From Couchioplanes azureus (GTDB lineage: Bacteria > Actinomycetota > Actinomycetes > Mycobacteriales > Micromonosporaceae): 64,000 nucleotides of DNA. The stretch covers positions 182,186-246,185 of the forward strand of contig NZ_BMQY01000003.1 in NCBI RefSeq assembly GCF_014648355.1, in the 5' to 3' direction. The translations under genes were made by a program, and so were the position numbers. Below are positions 24,683 to 33,368 of the stretch, one piece after another. The notes beneath the pieces were generated by a model. The model had not been told where the DNA came from and did not search any database. It saw nothing but the letters and a program-made list of their open reading frames with translations. Within the stretch, counting starts at the first letter, position 1. Every line of letters begins with the position of its first letter.

Positions 24683-27600
24683 TTAGCCCCGGAAGGAGGG
24701 AACCTTCAGGTGCTTCATCGCGCGCCGGACCAGCTCGTCGCGGTCCGGGCGCGCCAGCGTCTCCAGGCCGAAGCCGACGTAGACGCTGTCGGTGGTGGTC
24801 ACCGCCGCCCCGGAGTCGAAGGCGAGCCGGCTGCGCGACCAGTCCGTGCTGTTGGTGCCCGAGCCGGGCGGCGGTCCGGCCACCGTCCAGCCGCCGAGGT
24901 CGCTCTCGAACGAGGTGCGCTCGGCCACCGTGCCACCGGTCTCGACCCGGACGTCGTCGAGGAAGACGCCGAGGCCCTGGGTGCCCCAGTCCGACATGTA
25001 GCTGATGGAGAGCTCGACCTTCTTGCCCGCGTACGCGGACAGGTCGGCGTCGAACTCCTTCCATCCGCCGCTGGAGCCGGTGGCCGCGTTCCAGGTGCCG
25101 GTGGTGCCGGTCGGCGTGCACTCCGCGCCCTGGTAGTGGGCGACGAACGGGTGCAGGTCCGCGATGCCGGACTTGCAGCTCTCGCCGGTGCCGGTGGTGG
25201 TGAGCCCGCCCGCGTCGGGCAGCGTCGTCCAGGCGTCGGTGCCCACCTCGTGCGCCTCGACGAACATGAAGTCCCAGCCGGACTCGACGTCGAAGGAGGT
25301 CCGGAACTTCAGGCGCGCGGCCTGTGCGCCGGTGAGGTCGACGGTCTTGGTGAGCCGCTTGTACGAGCTGTCCGACTGCCCGCTCCAGACGTACCAGTCA
25401 CCGTCGTACGGCTCGTACGGCGCGGCGCCGGGCAGCTTCCAGTCGAGCGGCGCGGCCGAGGACGCGAACTGCGGGAACTTCGCCGGGTCCAGGAAGCTGG
25501 ACGTGGCCAGGAACGCGGCGGTGTGGCCGGCGCCCGGCGTGGCGGAGTAGCCGTCGAACGCGCCGGCGTTGCCGACGACCGGCAGCGGGTTGCCGTCGGC
25601 GCCCGCACCGCCCTCGTCGACGTACGAGTACGCGCCCAGCCAGTACTGCTGGAAGTCGTTGAAGAGCTGCAGACACGCCGGGTTCGCCGGGTCGGTGCAC
25701 TCCCCCGGGCCCCCGGGCAGGTAGCGGTACGCGCCGTCGGCGCCCTGGGCCAGGCCCGCGTTCTTGCCGGCGAGCAGCAGCTTGCCGCCCTCGTTGAGGT
25801 AGTCCCGGACGGCCAGCTCGGTCTCCAGCGCCCACCGGGCCACGGTGCCGGCCGGCTGGCCGGATGCGCGCGGGATGACGTCGTCGCCGGTCTCCCAGAC
25901 GACGGCCCGGTAGTGCGACAGCACGCCGAGCGGGTGCGGCGCGGCCCGGTCCCGGGCGTCCAGGTCGTAGACGTCGGCGCGGTATCCGGCCTTCTTCAGC
26001 GAGGCGACGTGCTCGTCGGCGTACCGGGCGCCGGTGGCGCCGTCGGGGTTGGCGGGCGAGATGCCGGTGACGTCCTCGGCGGCCAGCACCAGCACGTCAC
26101 CGCCGATCTTGTCGGCGACGGTGTACGTGAAGTCGGCCGAGGTGACCGTGGCGCGGCCCTTGCGGGCGGTGAACCACACCTTGACCTTGTCGCCGGGCCG
26201 GGCTCGTGGCACGGTGCCGCGCCGCTCGGCGAAGTAGCGGTCCAGGGTGTCGCCGTAGCGCTCGCCGCCCCGGAACTCGGCGGTGCGGGCGGTCCGGGCC
26301 CGGCCACCGTTGATCGAGTAGTGCAGGGTGACGGCGCGCAGCCCGCGCCGGGCGGTCACGGCGACCTGCTGTGCCGAGCCGTACGAGATGCCGAACGCGT
26401 CCACGGCGAGGTCGGGCGTGCTGCGGCCGACCACCGAGACCGGGTTGGCCGGGTCCTTGGCGGACTGGGCGACGGAGAGCGCGAACGGCAGGTTCTTGAC
26501 GAACTCGTCCTGGATCAGCTTCTCGTCGTCCGGGAAGTTGAAGCCGCTCTCGCAGTCCTCGGGCTTCCACTGGTCGTCCGGGTACAGCCCGGAGATCGTC
26601 TCGCAGGTGCTCATCTCCGGCGTGAAGCCGATCGCGCCGGTGCGCGCCTGGGCGTGGTAGTCGGTGTCGCCGTTGGTGGTGTAGAGCTCGGCGGAGATGT
26701 CGGGGTCGTAGCCGGGCACCGCCGGGTGGGCGTCGTCGCCGGCCATGGCCACCGCGATCGTGTCGTCCGGGCTGGGGGTGTTCACCTGCCACCCGATGCC
26801 GTAGAGCAGCAGCTCGGCGGCGGAGTGATAGTTGATCAGGAACTCGAAGCCGACCCGCTTGAAGAGCCCGTCCAGGGCCTTGGTCTCCGGCTCGGAGCCG
26901 GGCGCGGGACCGCGGAAGGTCTCGCTGGCCGGGTCCGGCGAGGAGCCCTCGTTGTCGTAGCCCCACTTCTCCGGGAAGTTGCGGTTGAGGTCGACGCCGT
27001 CGCCGGCCGTGATCTGGCCGTCGCCGTTGTTGTCGCGCAGGTTCTTGCGCCACAGCCGGTGGCCCTCGGTGAACGTGAAGTCGTAGCCGTCCGGGTTGGC
27101 GACCGGCACGAACCACAGCTCGGTGGTGTTCAGCAGCGTGGTGACGGTGGCGTCGGTGCCGTACGAGTCGAGGACGTGGTGCAGCAGCCGGCGGTTCATC
27201 TCCGGGGTGATCCACTCACGGGCGTGCTGCCCGCCCATGTAGAGCACCGCCGGACGGCGCCCGTCGCGCAGGACGCGCGCGTCGCGGGTCACCTTGACGG
27301 CCTGGATGGGTACGCCCCGCAGTGACTTGCCGATGGTCACGAGCTTGGCGAGCCGCGGGTGGCGGGCGGCCGTGGTGGACAGTTCGTCGCGGATGCCGCC
27401 CGGTGCGGCGTACGGCCGGAAGACCGTGGGCGCGCTCGCCTGGGCCCGCATCCGGGCCGTGGTGCGCTTGGCGCTCAGCGGTACGCCGGCGGCGACGAGC
27501 CGCTCGGCCTGGCGCTCGCCGAGGATGGTCTCGACGGCGATCTTTCCGTTCGCCGCGGCGGTCACCGCGCTCTCGTCGTGGTCTATGCCGACGGCACGCA

Positions 27601-27754
27601 GTTGTTCGAGCTGCGCGGCGTCGAGGGTGCCGACGTAGACCCTCAGGGGGTCGTCGGCGGGAGCCGCGGCGGCCGGCGCGATCCCGGGCAGGACCGCGGC
27701 GGCCGCGGTCACGAGGGAGAGCGCGCAGGCGGTCGCCCAGCGGGCTGGTGTCAT
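24683..27754 (-). CDS. Secreted M14 zinc carboxypeptidase, multidomain
   Basis: 1023 residues from ATG 27754 (GGAGG 8 nt upstream); an ATG at 27769 is the alternative. Order: signal peptide (ATACALSLVTAAAAVLPGIAPA), a short propeptide-like region, then the M14 domain (~110-480) with zinc ligands in GGQHAREW (HxxE) and NYHSAAE, substrate-binding VDLNRNFPEKWG and the catalytic Glu in GFTPEMSTCE. The second half holds a beta-sandwich, a GATase/ThuA-like segment (LVLAAEDVTG, YRAVVWETGDDVIPR) and a C-terminal jelly-roll of the immune-inhibitor-A type (AARLKFRTSFDVESGWDFMFVEAHE). It removes C-terminal amino acids from external peptides. Very long for the family, but similar multidomain forms are known in Streptomyces. 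Confidence 0.93.
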   Translation of the reverse strand: MTPARWATACALSLVTAAAAVLPGIAPAAAAPADDPLRVYVGTLDAAQLEQLRAVGIDHDESAVTAAANGKIAVETILGERQAERLVAAGVPLSAKRTTARMRAQASAPTVFRPYAAPGGIRDELSTTAARHPRLAKLVTIGKSLRGVPIQAVKVTRDARVLRDGRRPAVLYMGGQHAREWITPEMNRRLLHHVLDSYGTDATVTTLLNTTELWFVPVANPDGYDFTFTEGHRLWRKNLRDNNGDGQITAGDGVDLNRNFPEKWGYDNEGSSPDPASETFRGPAPGSEPETKALDGLFKRVGFEFLINYHSAAELLLYGIGWQVNTPSPDDTIAVAMAGDDAHPAVPGYDPDISAELYTTNGDTDYHAQARTGAIGFTPEMSTCETISGLYPDDQWKPEDCESGFNFPDDEKLIQDEFVKNLPFALSVAQSAKDPANPVSVVGRSTPDLAVDAFGISYGSAQQVAVTARRGLRAVTLHYSINGGRARTARTAEFRGGERYGDTLDRYFAERRGTVPRARPGDKVKVWFTARKGRATVTSADFTYTVADKIGGDVLVLAAEDVTGISPANPDGATGARYADEHVASLKKAGYRADVYDLDARDRAAPHPLGVLSHYRAVVWETGDDVIPRASGQPAGTVARWALETELAVRDYLNEGGKLLLAGKNAGLAQGADGAYRYLPGGPGECTDPANPACLQLFNDFQQYWLGAYSYVDEGGAGADGNPLPVVGNAGAFDGYSATPGAGHTAAFLATSSFLDPAKFPQFASSAAPLDWKLPGAAPYEPYDGDWYVWSGQSDSSYKRLTKTVDLTGAQAARLKFRTSFDVESGWDFMFVEAHEVGTDAWTTLPDAGGLTTTGTGESCKSGIADLHPFVAHYQGAECTPTGTTGTWNAATGSSGGWKEFDADLSAYAGKKVELSISYMSDWGTQGLGVFLDDVRVETGGTVAERTSFESDLGGWTVAGPPPGSGTNSTDWSRSRLAFDSGAAVTTTDSVYVGFGLETLARPDRDELVRRAMKHLKVPSFRG

Positions 27755-27876
27755 GGTGGAGGCCTCCATGGATGGGAAGGTCGTGAGTGGACCTTCTCCG
27801 CAGGCCAGGGGCAAGTCAAGCATCCGAACCGGTCGATTTTCAGTTTTCTCCCAGGTGGTACGGGCACGGTAGGGGG

Positions 27877-28998
27877 ATGACTTCCGCCACACGCTGGGGA
27901 TTCGCGGTCGCGACGGCCAGTGTCGTCATGCTTACAGCCTGTTCAGGAAACGACGACAAATCACCCGCCGCTCCGGTCGTACCGGCCCCCTCCACCTCGG
28001 CGGCGGCGCCCGCGGTCGCGCCGTCCGCCACCGCCGGCGAGCCCGACCTGGGCCGGCCGGAGACGGTCGCCACCGGCCTCGACATCCCCTGGGGACTCGC
28101 GTTCCTGCCGGACGGCGGCGCGCTGGTGGCCGAGCGCGACAGCGCCCGGGTGCTGCGGATCCCGGCCGGCGGGGGCGCGCCCCGCGAGGTCTACCGGGTG
28201 CCCGGCGTCTCCGCCTCCGGCGAGGGCGGCCTGCTCGGTCTCGCGGTGGCGAAGGACCACGAGAAGACCCGCCACGTGTACGCGTACTTCACCGCGGCCG
28301 CCGACAACCGCATCGTCCGGTTCACGCTCGGCGGCACCGCCGCCCCGAAGGTGATCTTCGACGGCATCGACAAGGCGGGGATCCACAACGGCGGCAGGAT
28401 CGCCTTCGGCCCGGACGGCATGCTCTACGTGGGCACGGGCGACGCGGGGAACCCGTCGGCGTCGCAGAACCCGGAGGACCCGAACGGCAAGATCCTGCGG
28501 CTCACCCCGGAGGGCGAGCCCGCGCCGGGCAACCCGCGGGCGGGTTCACCGGTCTGGAGCCTGGGGCACCGCAACGTGCAGGGCCTCGCCTGGACCGCCG
28601 ACAAGACGATGTACGCGGCCGAGTTCGGCCAGAACCGCTTCGACGAGCTCAACGAGATCGAGCCGGGGCGCAACTACGGATGGCCGGAGGTCGAGGGCAA
28701 GGGAGACGACCGCAGGTACGTGAACCCGCTGGTCACGTGGTCGACCGAGGAGGCGTCGCCGTCGGGCGTGGCGATCGCGGGCAGCACCGCGTACGTGGCG
28801 GGCCTGCGCGGGGAGCGGCTGTGGGCCGTACCGCTCGGCGGCGGCACGGCGAAGGCCGAGCTGACGGGGCGCTACGGGCGGCTGCGCACCGTGGAGGTCG
28901 CGCCGGACGGCGCACTGTGGCTCACCACGTCCAACACCGACGGGCGCGGAGACGTCCGCGACGGCGACGACCGGATCCTGAGGTTCCCCGCCCGATGA
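27877..28998 (+). CDS. Lipoprotein glucose/sorbosone dehydrogenase-type propeller
   Basis: 373 residues from ATG 27877. The lipobox LTAC after a short hydrophobic stretch (FAVATASVVMLTAC) indicates membrane anchoring outside the cell, followed by an Ala/Pro/Ser linker. The body is a GSDH (PQQ-dependent soluble sugar dehydrogenase-like) propeller: TGLDIPWGLAFLPDGGALVAE, GVSASGEGGLLGLAV, HNGGRIAFGPDGMLYVGTGD, VWSLGHRNVQGLAW and INEIEPGRNYGWPE-type blocks. A calcium/PQQ site is plausible, but PQQ synthesis genes are not in the window; many actinobacterial homologues are uncharacterised. The SD is tight (AGGGGG directly before ATG). It is divergent from the M14 gene. Confidence 0.85.
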   Translation: MTSATRWGFAVATASVVMLTACSGNDDKSPAAPVVPAPSTSAAAPAVAPSATAGEPDLGRPETVATGLDIPWGLAFLPDGGALVAERDSARVLRIPAGGGAPREVYRVPGVSASGEGGLLGLAVAKDHEKTRHVYAYFTAAADNRIVRFTLGGTAAPKVIFDGIDKAGIHNGGRIAFGPDGMLYVGTGDAGNPSASQNPEDPNGKILRLTPEGEPAPGNPRAGSPVWSLGHRNVQGLAWTADKTMYAAEFGQNRFDELNEIEPGRNYGWPEVEGKGDDRRYVNPLVTWSTEEASPSGVAIAGSTAYVAGLRGERLWAVPLGGGTAKAELTGRYGRLRTVEVAPDGALWLTTSNTDGRGDVRDGDDRILRFPAR

Positions 28999-29025
28999 CG
29001 GGCCGCCGGGCGGGGAACTCGGACG

Positions 29026-29283
29026 TCAGGCGACGCGGTTGTTGGGGGGAAGCAACGGCAACTGGCTGATCGCCATTGCGTACTGGGCGATCAGCTTCCC
29101 GTTCGGCACGACGCCGACACTGCGGAGCTGATCGATGATGGCCTGGGCAACCGCATCCTCGTCCTGGCCGCGATGCGTCTGCCTGACCTTGTTGACGACG
29201 TAGTCAACACGAAGCTGCACCTGCCAGCCGACGGGTCGTTGTGACGCGCCGCTGGCGAGGCTTACGGAGGCGACGGGTTCCAT
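29026..29283 (-). CDS. Small hypothetical protein with motility-type promoter signals
   Basis: 85 residues from ATG 29283. Soluble; the central part (VQLRVDYVVNKVRQTHRGQDEDAVAQAIIDQLRSVG in two overlapping segments) looks like an alpha/beta domain of unknown family, ending in a flexible LPLLPPNNRVA tail. I do not recognise it. Upstream on its strand lie TCCGATAC (29299-29292, a possible FliA -10) and a TcrA-box-like repeat (29336-29355), suggesting coexpression with flagellar or spore genes. If the -10 is real, the transcript would be nearly leaderless. Confidence 0.6.
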   Translation of the reverse strand: MEPVASVSLASGASQRPVGWQVQLRVDYVVNKVRQTHRGQDEDAVAQAIIDQLRSVGVVPNGKLIAQYAMAISQLPLLPPNNRVA

Positions 29284-29291
29284 GCCCCTGA

Positions 29292-29299
29292 GTATCGGA
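29292..29299 (-). promoter_or_regulatory. Possible FliA -10 element
   Basis: On the minus strand TCCGATAC, 8 nt before the ATG of the 85-residue gene, contains the CCGATA core seen at 3191 and 5637. A good CTCA box at 15-17 bp is missing (TCCA at N16), so this is weak on its own. Confidence 0.3.
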
Positions 29300-29335
29300 A
29301 GGTCGGCGCGGCAACTGGAAGGTATGGGGGTGCGG

Positions 29336-29355
29336 TGCAACCTACCTGCACCCGA
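29336..29355 (+). promoter_or_regulatory. TcrA-box-like direct repeat
   Basis: GCAACCT-ACCT-GCACCCG (29337-29354), 13 of 14 to GCA[A/C]CCG-N4-GCA[A/C]CCG. It is intergenic, 53 bp upstream of the 85-residue gene, which is read from the other strand. Confidence 0.4.
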
Positions 29356-29397
29356 GTGGCACCGACTTCTCCATCAACACGTTCTCACGGTTGCCAC

Positions 29398-29697
29398 TCA
29401 GTTACGGTCCGTGTTCTGGCGCGGGGGCGCGGATGCGGGACGCCACCACTGCCAGAGCAGGAAGAGCACGCCCAGGGCCAGCATCGCCAGGCCCATCCAG
29501 AGGTTGATCCGCACCCCCGCCGCCTTGTCCACCTCGGCGCCCGAGTCGAAGATGCCGAGCAGGGCCACGATGACGCCGTACACCACGAACAGGCCGCCGA
29601 TGACCCGGCGGACGTCGAACAGCCGGGCGGCCGCCGACCTCGTCTGAAGTTCCTCGCCCCGCGCGAGCTGTTCGTCGGGGGGATGGCTGTCGCTCAT
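29398..29697 (-). CDS. Small two-TM membrane protein beside the symporter
   Basis: 99 residues from ATG 29697 (SD GGAAGGG). Two membrane helices (VIGGLFVVYGVIVALLGIF and INLWMGLAMLALGVLFLLW) flank a short loop; both ends are hydrophilic and cytoplasmic by the positive-inside rule. It starts 13 bp after the symporter stop and is certainly in its operon. Small accessory proteins of this kind are common next to sodium:solute symporters in actinomycetes and may stabilise or tune the transporter; that role is inference. Confidence 0.8.
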   Translation of the reverse strand: MSDSHPPDEQLARGEELQTRSAAARLFDVRRVIGGLFVVYGVIVALLGIFDSGAEVDKAAGVRINLWMGLAMLALGVLFLLWQWWRPASAPPRQNTDRN

Positions 29698-29710
29698 GAG
29701 GACCCTTCCT

Positions 29711-31387
29711 TCACCAGACGGGGATGTAGAGCACGAAGGCGAGCACCACGGCGATGCCGCCGAGCAGGGCCGGGTTGCGCCACCAGACGCGGTCGGCGGC
29801 GAGCACCGTCTCGCCGGAGGTGGCGCTGCCGCCCAGGCCGTAGACCAGTCCGCGCAGGTCGCTCTCCGGCTTGGGCGCGGTGACGAGGGTCACCGCGACG
29901 GCGACCGCCACGGCGGTGACGAAGGCCAGGCCCGCGCCCCAGAAGCTCTCCTCCAGGTCGGAGTTGAACGCGACCACGTCGCCCAGGTGCAGCAGGTAGA
30001 GCGTCAGGGACGCCAGCGTGCCCAGCAGCAGTGACCAGAAGCCGGCCCAGGCCGACATCCGCTTCCAGAACATGCCGACGATGAAGGTCGCGAACAGCGG
30101 CGCGTTGATCAGCGAGAACAACGCCTGGATGTAGTTCATGATGTTGTCGTAGCCGGCGGCGATGAAGGCCGTACCGATGCTGATGACGATGCCCGCGACG
30201 GTCGCGATCCGGCCGACCCGCAGGTAGTAGTCGTCCGAACGGTCCTTGCGGACGTACGACTGCCACAGGTCGTAGGTGAACACCGTGTTGAAGCCGCTGA
30301 CGTTGGCCGCCATGCCCGCCATGAACGAGGCCACCAGGCCGGTCACCGCGACCCCGAGCACCCCGTTGGGCAGCAGGTCGCGCATCAGCAGCGGGATCGA
30401 GTTGTTGTACGTCAGGTCGCCCGTCTTCGCGCCCAGCCCCTGGACCGTGACGATCGCGATCAGGCCGGGGATCACCGTGACGATCGGGATGAACAGCTTG
30501 GGAAAGGCACCGATGATCGGCGTACGCCGGGCCGCGCTCATGTCCCGGGCCGACAGCGCGCGCTGGACCTCGGCGAAGTTCGTCGTCCAGTAGCCGAAGG
30601 ACAGCACGAAGCCGAGGCCGAAGACGATGCCGATCCAGTTGGCGCCGAGCGGGTTGCCCGACCCGGCGGTGCCCTGCCAGGTGTGCAGGGCGGCGTCGCC
30701 GAGCCTGCTCTCCCGGACGGCGGCGAACAGAGCGTCGATGCCGCCCACCTTGACCAGCCCGACGATGGTGATCGGCAGCAGGCCGGCGAGGATCACGAAG
30801 AACTGCAGCACCTCGTTGTAGATGGCGGAGGAGAGACCGCCGATGGTGATGTACGTCAGCACGATCGCGGCGCCGACGACGATCGACGCCCACAGCGGCC
30901 AGCCGAGCAGCGCGTCGAGGATCAGCGCGAGGGCGTAGAGGTTGACGCCGGCGATGAGCACCTGGGCCACGGCGAAGATCACCGCGTTGAGCAGGTGGGT
31001 GGGGCGGTTGAAGCGCAGCCGCAGGAACTCCGGGACGCTGCGGACCTTGGAGCCGTAGTAGAAGGGCATCATCACGATGCCGAGGAAGGCCATCGCCGGC
31101 ACGGCGCCGATCCAGTAGTAGTGCAGGGTCATCAGGCCGTACTGGGCGCCGTTGGCGGCCATGCCGATGATCTCCAGCGCGCCCAGGTTGGCCGAGACGA
31201 ACGCGAGGCCGGTGACCCAGGCGGGCATGGCGCGGCCGGAGAGGAAGAAGTCGGCGCTGGTGCTGATCGCCCGGCGGGCCGCGAAGCCGACGCCCAGGAC
31301 GGTCGCGAAGTAGATGACGAGGATGAGGTAGTCGAAAACGTCGAGATCGAGCCGGAGCCCGGGCCCCTCCGCCGCGAACACGCCCAT
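29711..31387 (-). CDS. Sodium:solute symporter (SSS family)
   Basis: 558 residues with about 13-14 membrane helices. Start ATG 31387 is preferred over GTG 31393 because GGGAGG lies 5 nt upstream. Family marks: FDYLILVIYFATVLGVGFAARR at the first helix, DFFLSGRAMPAWVTGLAFVSANLGALEIIG in the second (split helix with sodium-site residues), GGLSSAIYNEVLQFF and GYWTTNFAEVQRALSARD. The sequence is closest in feel to the SGLT-like branch for sugars, inositol or sialic acid, but the substrate cannot be set. It is followed by a small membrane-protein gene. The surrounding secreted peptidases do not match the usual sugar substrates. Confidence 0.92.
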   Translation of the reverse strand: MGVFAAEGPGLRLDLDVFDYLILVIYFATVLGVGFAARRAISTSADFFLSGRAMPAWVTGLAFVSANLGALEIIGMAANGAQYGLMTLHYYWIGAVPAMAFLGIVMMPFYYGSKVRSVPEFLRLRFNRPTHLLNAVIFAVAQVLIAGVNLYALALILDALLGWPLWASIVVGAAIVLTYITIGGLSSAIYNEVLQFFVILAGLLPITIVGLVKVGGIDALFAAVRESRLGDAALHTWQGTAGSGNPLGANWIGIVFGLGFVLSFGYWTTNFAEVQRALSARDMSAARRTPIIGAFPKLFIPIVTVIPGLIAIVTVQGLGAKTGDLTYNNSIPLLMRDLLPNGVLGVAVTGLVASFMAGMAANVSGFNTVFTYDLWQSYVRKDRSDDYYLRVGRIATVAGIVISIGTAFIAAGYDNIMNYIQALFSLINAPLFATFIVGMFWKRMSAWAGFWSLLLGTLASLTLYLLHLGDVVAFNSDLEESFWGAGLAFVTAVAVAVAVTLVTAPKPESDLRGLVYGLGGSATSGETVLAADRVWWRNPALLGGIAVVLAFVLYIPVW

Positions 31388-31422
31388 GCGCACCTCCCGT
31401 GCAGTCGGACGCGACGTACCCG

Positions 31423-31443
31423 AGGTGAATGTCTTTCACACCT
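31423..31443. promoter_or_regulatory. Operator-like inverted repeat between symporter and S15 genes
   Basis: AGGTGAA at the left and TTCACACCT at the right form imperfect arms around TGTCT. It lies 35 bp upstream of the symporter start and 45 bp before the S15 gene, so it could control either. It shares the half-site TCACACC with the palindrome at 36122-36136. Confidence 0.35.
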
Positions 31444-31487
31444 GAGCGGCCTTCACTCCGGCGGCCGAATGCGATCGAATGTCATCT

Positions 31488-33347
31488 ATGTCGATCCCGC
31501 GCCTTCTCGTCGTGACCCTGCTCGCCGTGCTGGCGACGCCGGCACCGGTGTCCGCCGCGCCCGGCCCCGCGGCGGCACCGCCGTACACAAGAGACGGTGC
31601 GACCGTTGCCGTTTACGACTACGCCGACGCCGTCCGGGAGAGCGTCTGGGTGCGGACGGCCGGCGACGCCGACGAGGACGGCGAGCCGGACCGCGTCGCC
31701 GTCGACCTGGTCCGGCCGCGGACGGAGCCGGACGTCCAGGTCCCGGTCATCATGGTCGCGTCGCCCTACTACGCCTGCTGCGGGCGCGGCAACGAGGGCG
31801 AGCTCAAGGAGTACGACGCCGACGGCGTGATCAGCAAGGCACCGCTCTTCTACGACAACTACTTCGTGCCCCGCGGATACGCGTTCGCCGCCGTCGACCT
31901 GAGCGGCACCAACCGCTCCACCGGCTGCGAGGACGTCGGCGGCCCGTACGAGGTGGCCGGCGCGCGGGCGGTCGTCGACTGGCTCAACGGGCGTGCCCCG
32001 GCCTTCTACGCGGACGGCACGCCGGCGGTCGCGGCCTGGACCACCGGCCGGGTCGGCATGATCGGCAAGTCCTGGGACGGCTCGGTCGCCAACGGCGTGG
32101 CGGCGACCGGCGTCGAGGGGCTGGAGACCGTCGTGCCCATCGCGGCGATCTCCAGCTGGTACGACTACACGCGCGCCGGCGGCACGCTGCGCATGGCCGG
32201 CTACCCCTCCTTTCTGCAGTCCGCGGTCAGCGGCCGGGTCGCCGCCTGCGCGGCGGTGACCGAGTCACTGGCCACCGACAGCGCGGAGGAGACCGGTGAC
32301 TACAACGCCTTCTGGCGGGACCGCGACTACCGGGCGGCGGCGGCCCGCGTGCGGGCCAGCGTCTTCGTGGTGCACGGCGTCAACGACCTGAACGTCACCA
32401 CGCCGCAGTTCGCCCGGTGGTGGGACGAGCTCGCGCGCCGGGGCGTACCCCGCAAGATCTGGCTGCACCAGGCCGGCCACGTCGACCCGTTCGACCTGCG
32501 GCGCGGCGCCTGGGTGGAGACCCTGCACCGGTGGTTCGACCGCTGGCTGCAGGGGCTGGACAACGGCGTCGAGCGCGAGCCGCGGGCCACCCTGGAGAGC
32601 GGGCCCGGCGTCTTCACCGACGCCCGCGACTGGCCGCTGCCGGCCGCCCGGCCGGCGCGGGCCCCGCTGGGCACCGGCGTCGTCTCGTTCACCGACGAGT
32701 CCCTGCCCGAGGACCTGGCGGTGGCCTACCCGGCGGCGGTGGTCCCCGGCCGGCTGGCCGTCCGCTACGGGCCGCTGACCGCGCCGCTGCGCCTGTCCGG
32801 GTCGCCGTCGGTGCGGCTGCGGGTCCGGGTGGACCGGCCCACGACGCAGCTCACCGCCCGGCTGGTGGACTACGGCACGGCACCGCGCGTCCAGTACGCC
32901 TGGGGCGAGGGCGTACGCACCCTGGAGACGGAGTCGTGCTGGGGCGGGTCGACCGCCGCGGACGACGCCTGCTACCTCGACGTCGCCGAGGAGGTGTCCA
33001 CCACCGACCACGCCGTGCTGACCCGCGGCTGGCAGGACGCCGCCCACCACGTGACGCTGCGCCGTACTACCCCGCTGCGGCCGGACCGGTGGTACACGAT
33101 CACCGTGCCGATCGGCGCGTACGACGCCACGGTGGCGGCCGGGCACACGCTCGGGCTGGTGCTGACCCAGAGCGATCCCGGCTACACCGCGGCCGCGAAC
33201 ACCGGGGCGACGGTCGAGGTGGACCTGGCGGGCAGCACGCTGACCCTCCCGGCCGCCGGTCCGGTCACGCTGACCCCGTCGGCGGCGGCGCCGCGGACCG
33301 CCCACGGCCTGACCGCCTCGGTACGCCCGCCGCACCGGCTGCCCTGA
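31488..33347 (+). CDS. Secreted S15-family (X-Pro dipeptidyl-peptidase-like) hydrolase
   Basis: About 619 residues from ATG 31488; ATG 31479 is equally possible since neither has an SD. A signal peptide (RLLVVTLLAVLATPAPVSA) is followed by the CocE/NonD alpha/beta-hydrolase domain: VPVIMVASPYYACCGRG, RGYAFAAVDLSGTNRSTGC, nucleophile in GMIGKSWDGSVAN, acid in VHGVNDLNVT, and His in HQAGHVDP. The C-terminal ~220 residues form the X-Pro jelly-roll (RLSGSPSVRLRVRVDRPTTQ). It cleaves X-Pro dipeptides or related amides and esters outside the cell. This adds a proline-specific activity to the exopeptidase set at 21-28 kb. Confidence 0.92.
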   Translation: MSIPRLLVVTLLAVLATPAPVSAAPGPAAAPPYTRDGATVAVYDYADAVRESVWVRTAGDADEDGEPDRVAVDLVRPRTEPDVQVPVIMVASPYYACCGRGNEGELKEYDADGVISKAPLFYDNYFVPRGYAFAAVDLSGTNRSTGCEDVGGPYEVAGARAVVDWLNGRAPAFYADGTPAVAAWTTGRVGMIGKSWDGSVANGVAATGVEGLETVVPIAAISSWYDYTRAGGTLRMAGYPSFLQSAVSGRVAACAAVTESLATDSAEETGDYNAFWRDRDYRAAAARVRASVFVVHGVNDLNVTTPQFARWWDELARRGVPRKIWLHQAGHVDPFDLRRGAWVETLHRWFDRWLQGLDNGVEREPRATLESGPGVFTDARDWPLPAARPARAPLGTGVVSFTDESLPEDLAVAYPAAVVPGRLAVRYGPLTAPLRLSGSPSVRLRVRVDRPTTQLTARLVDYGTAPRVQYAWGEGVRTLETESCWGGSTAADDACYLDVAEEVSTTDHAVLTRGWQDAAHHVTLRRTTPLRPDRWYTITVPIGAYDATVAAGHTLGLVLTQSDPGYTAAANTGATVEVDLAGSTLTLPAAGPVTLTPSAAAPRTAHGLTASVRPPHRLP

Positions 33348-33368
33348 GCTCCGTAGTGGACGGAATGC

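Noticed and set aside
24587..27325. 912-codon plus-strand frame antisense to the M14 gene
   Set aside because: A Val/Gly/Arg-rich shadow of the opposite coding strand with no recognisable domain.
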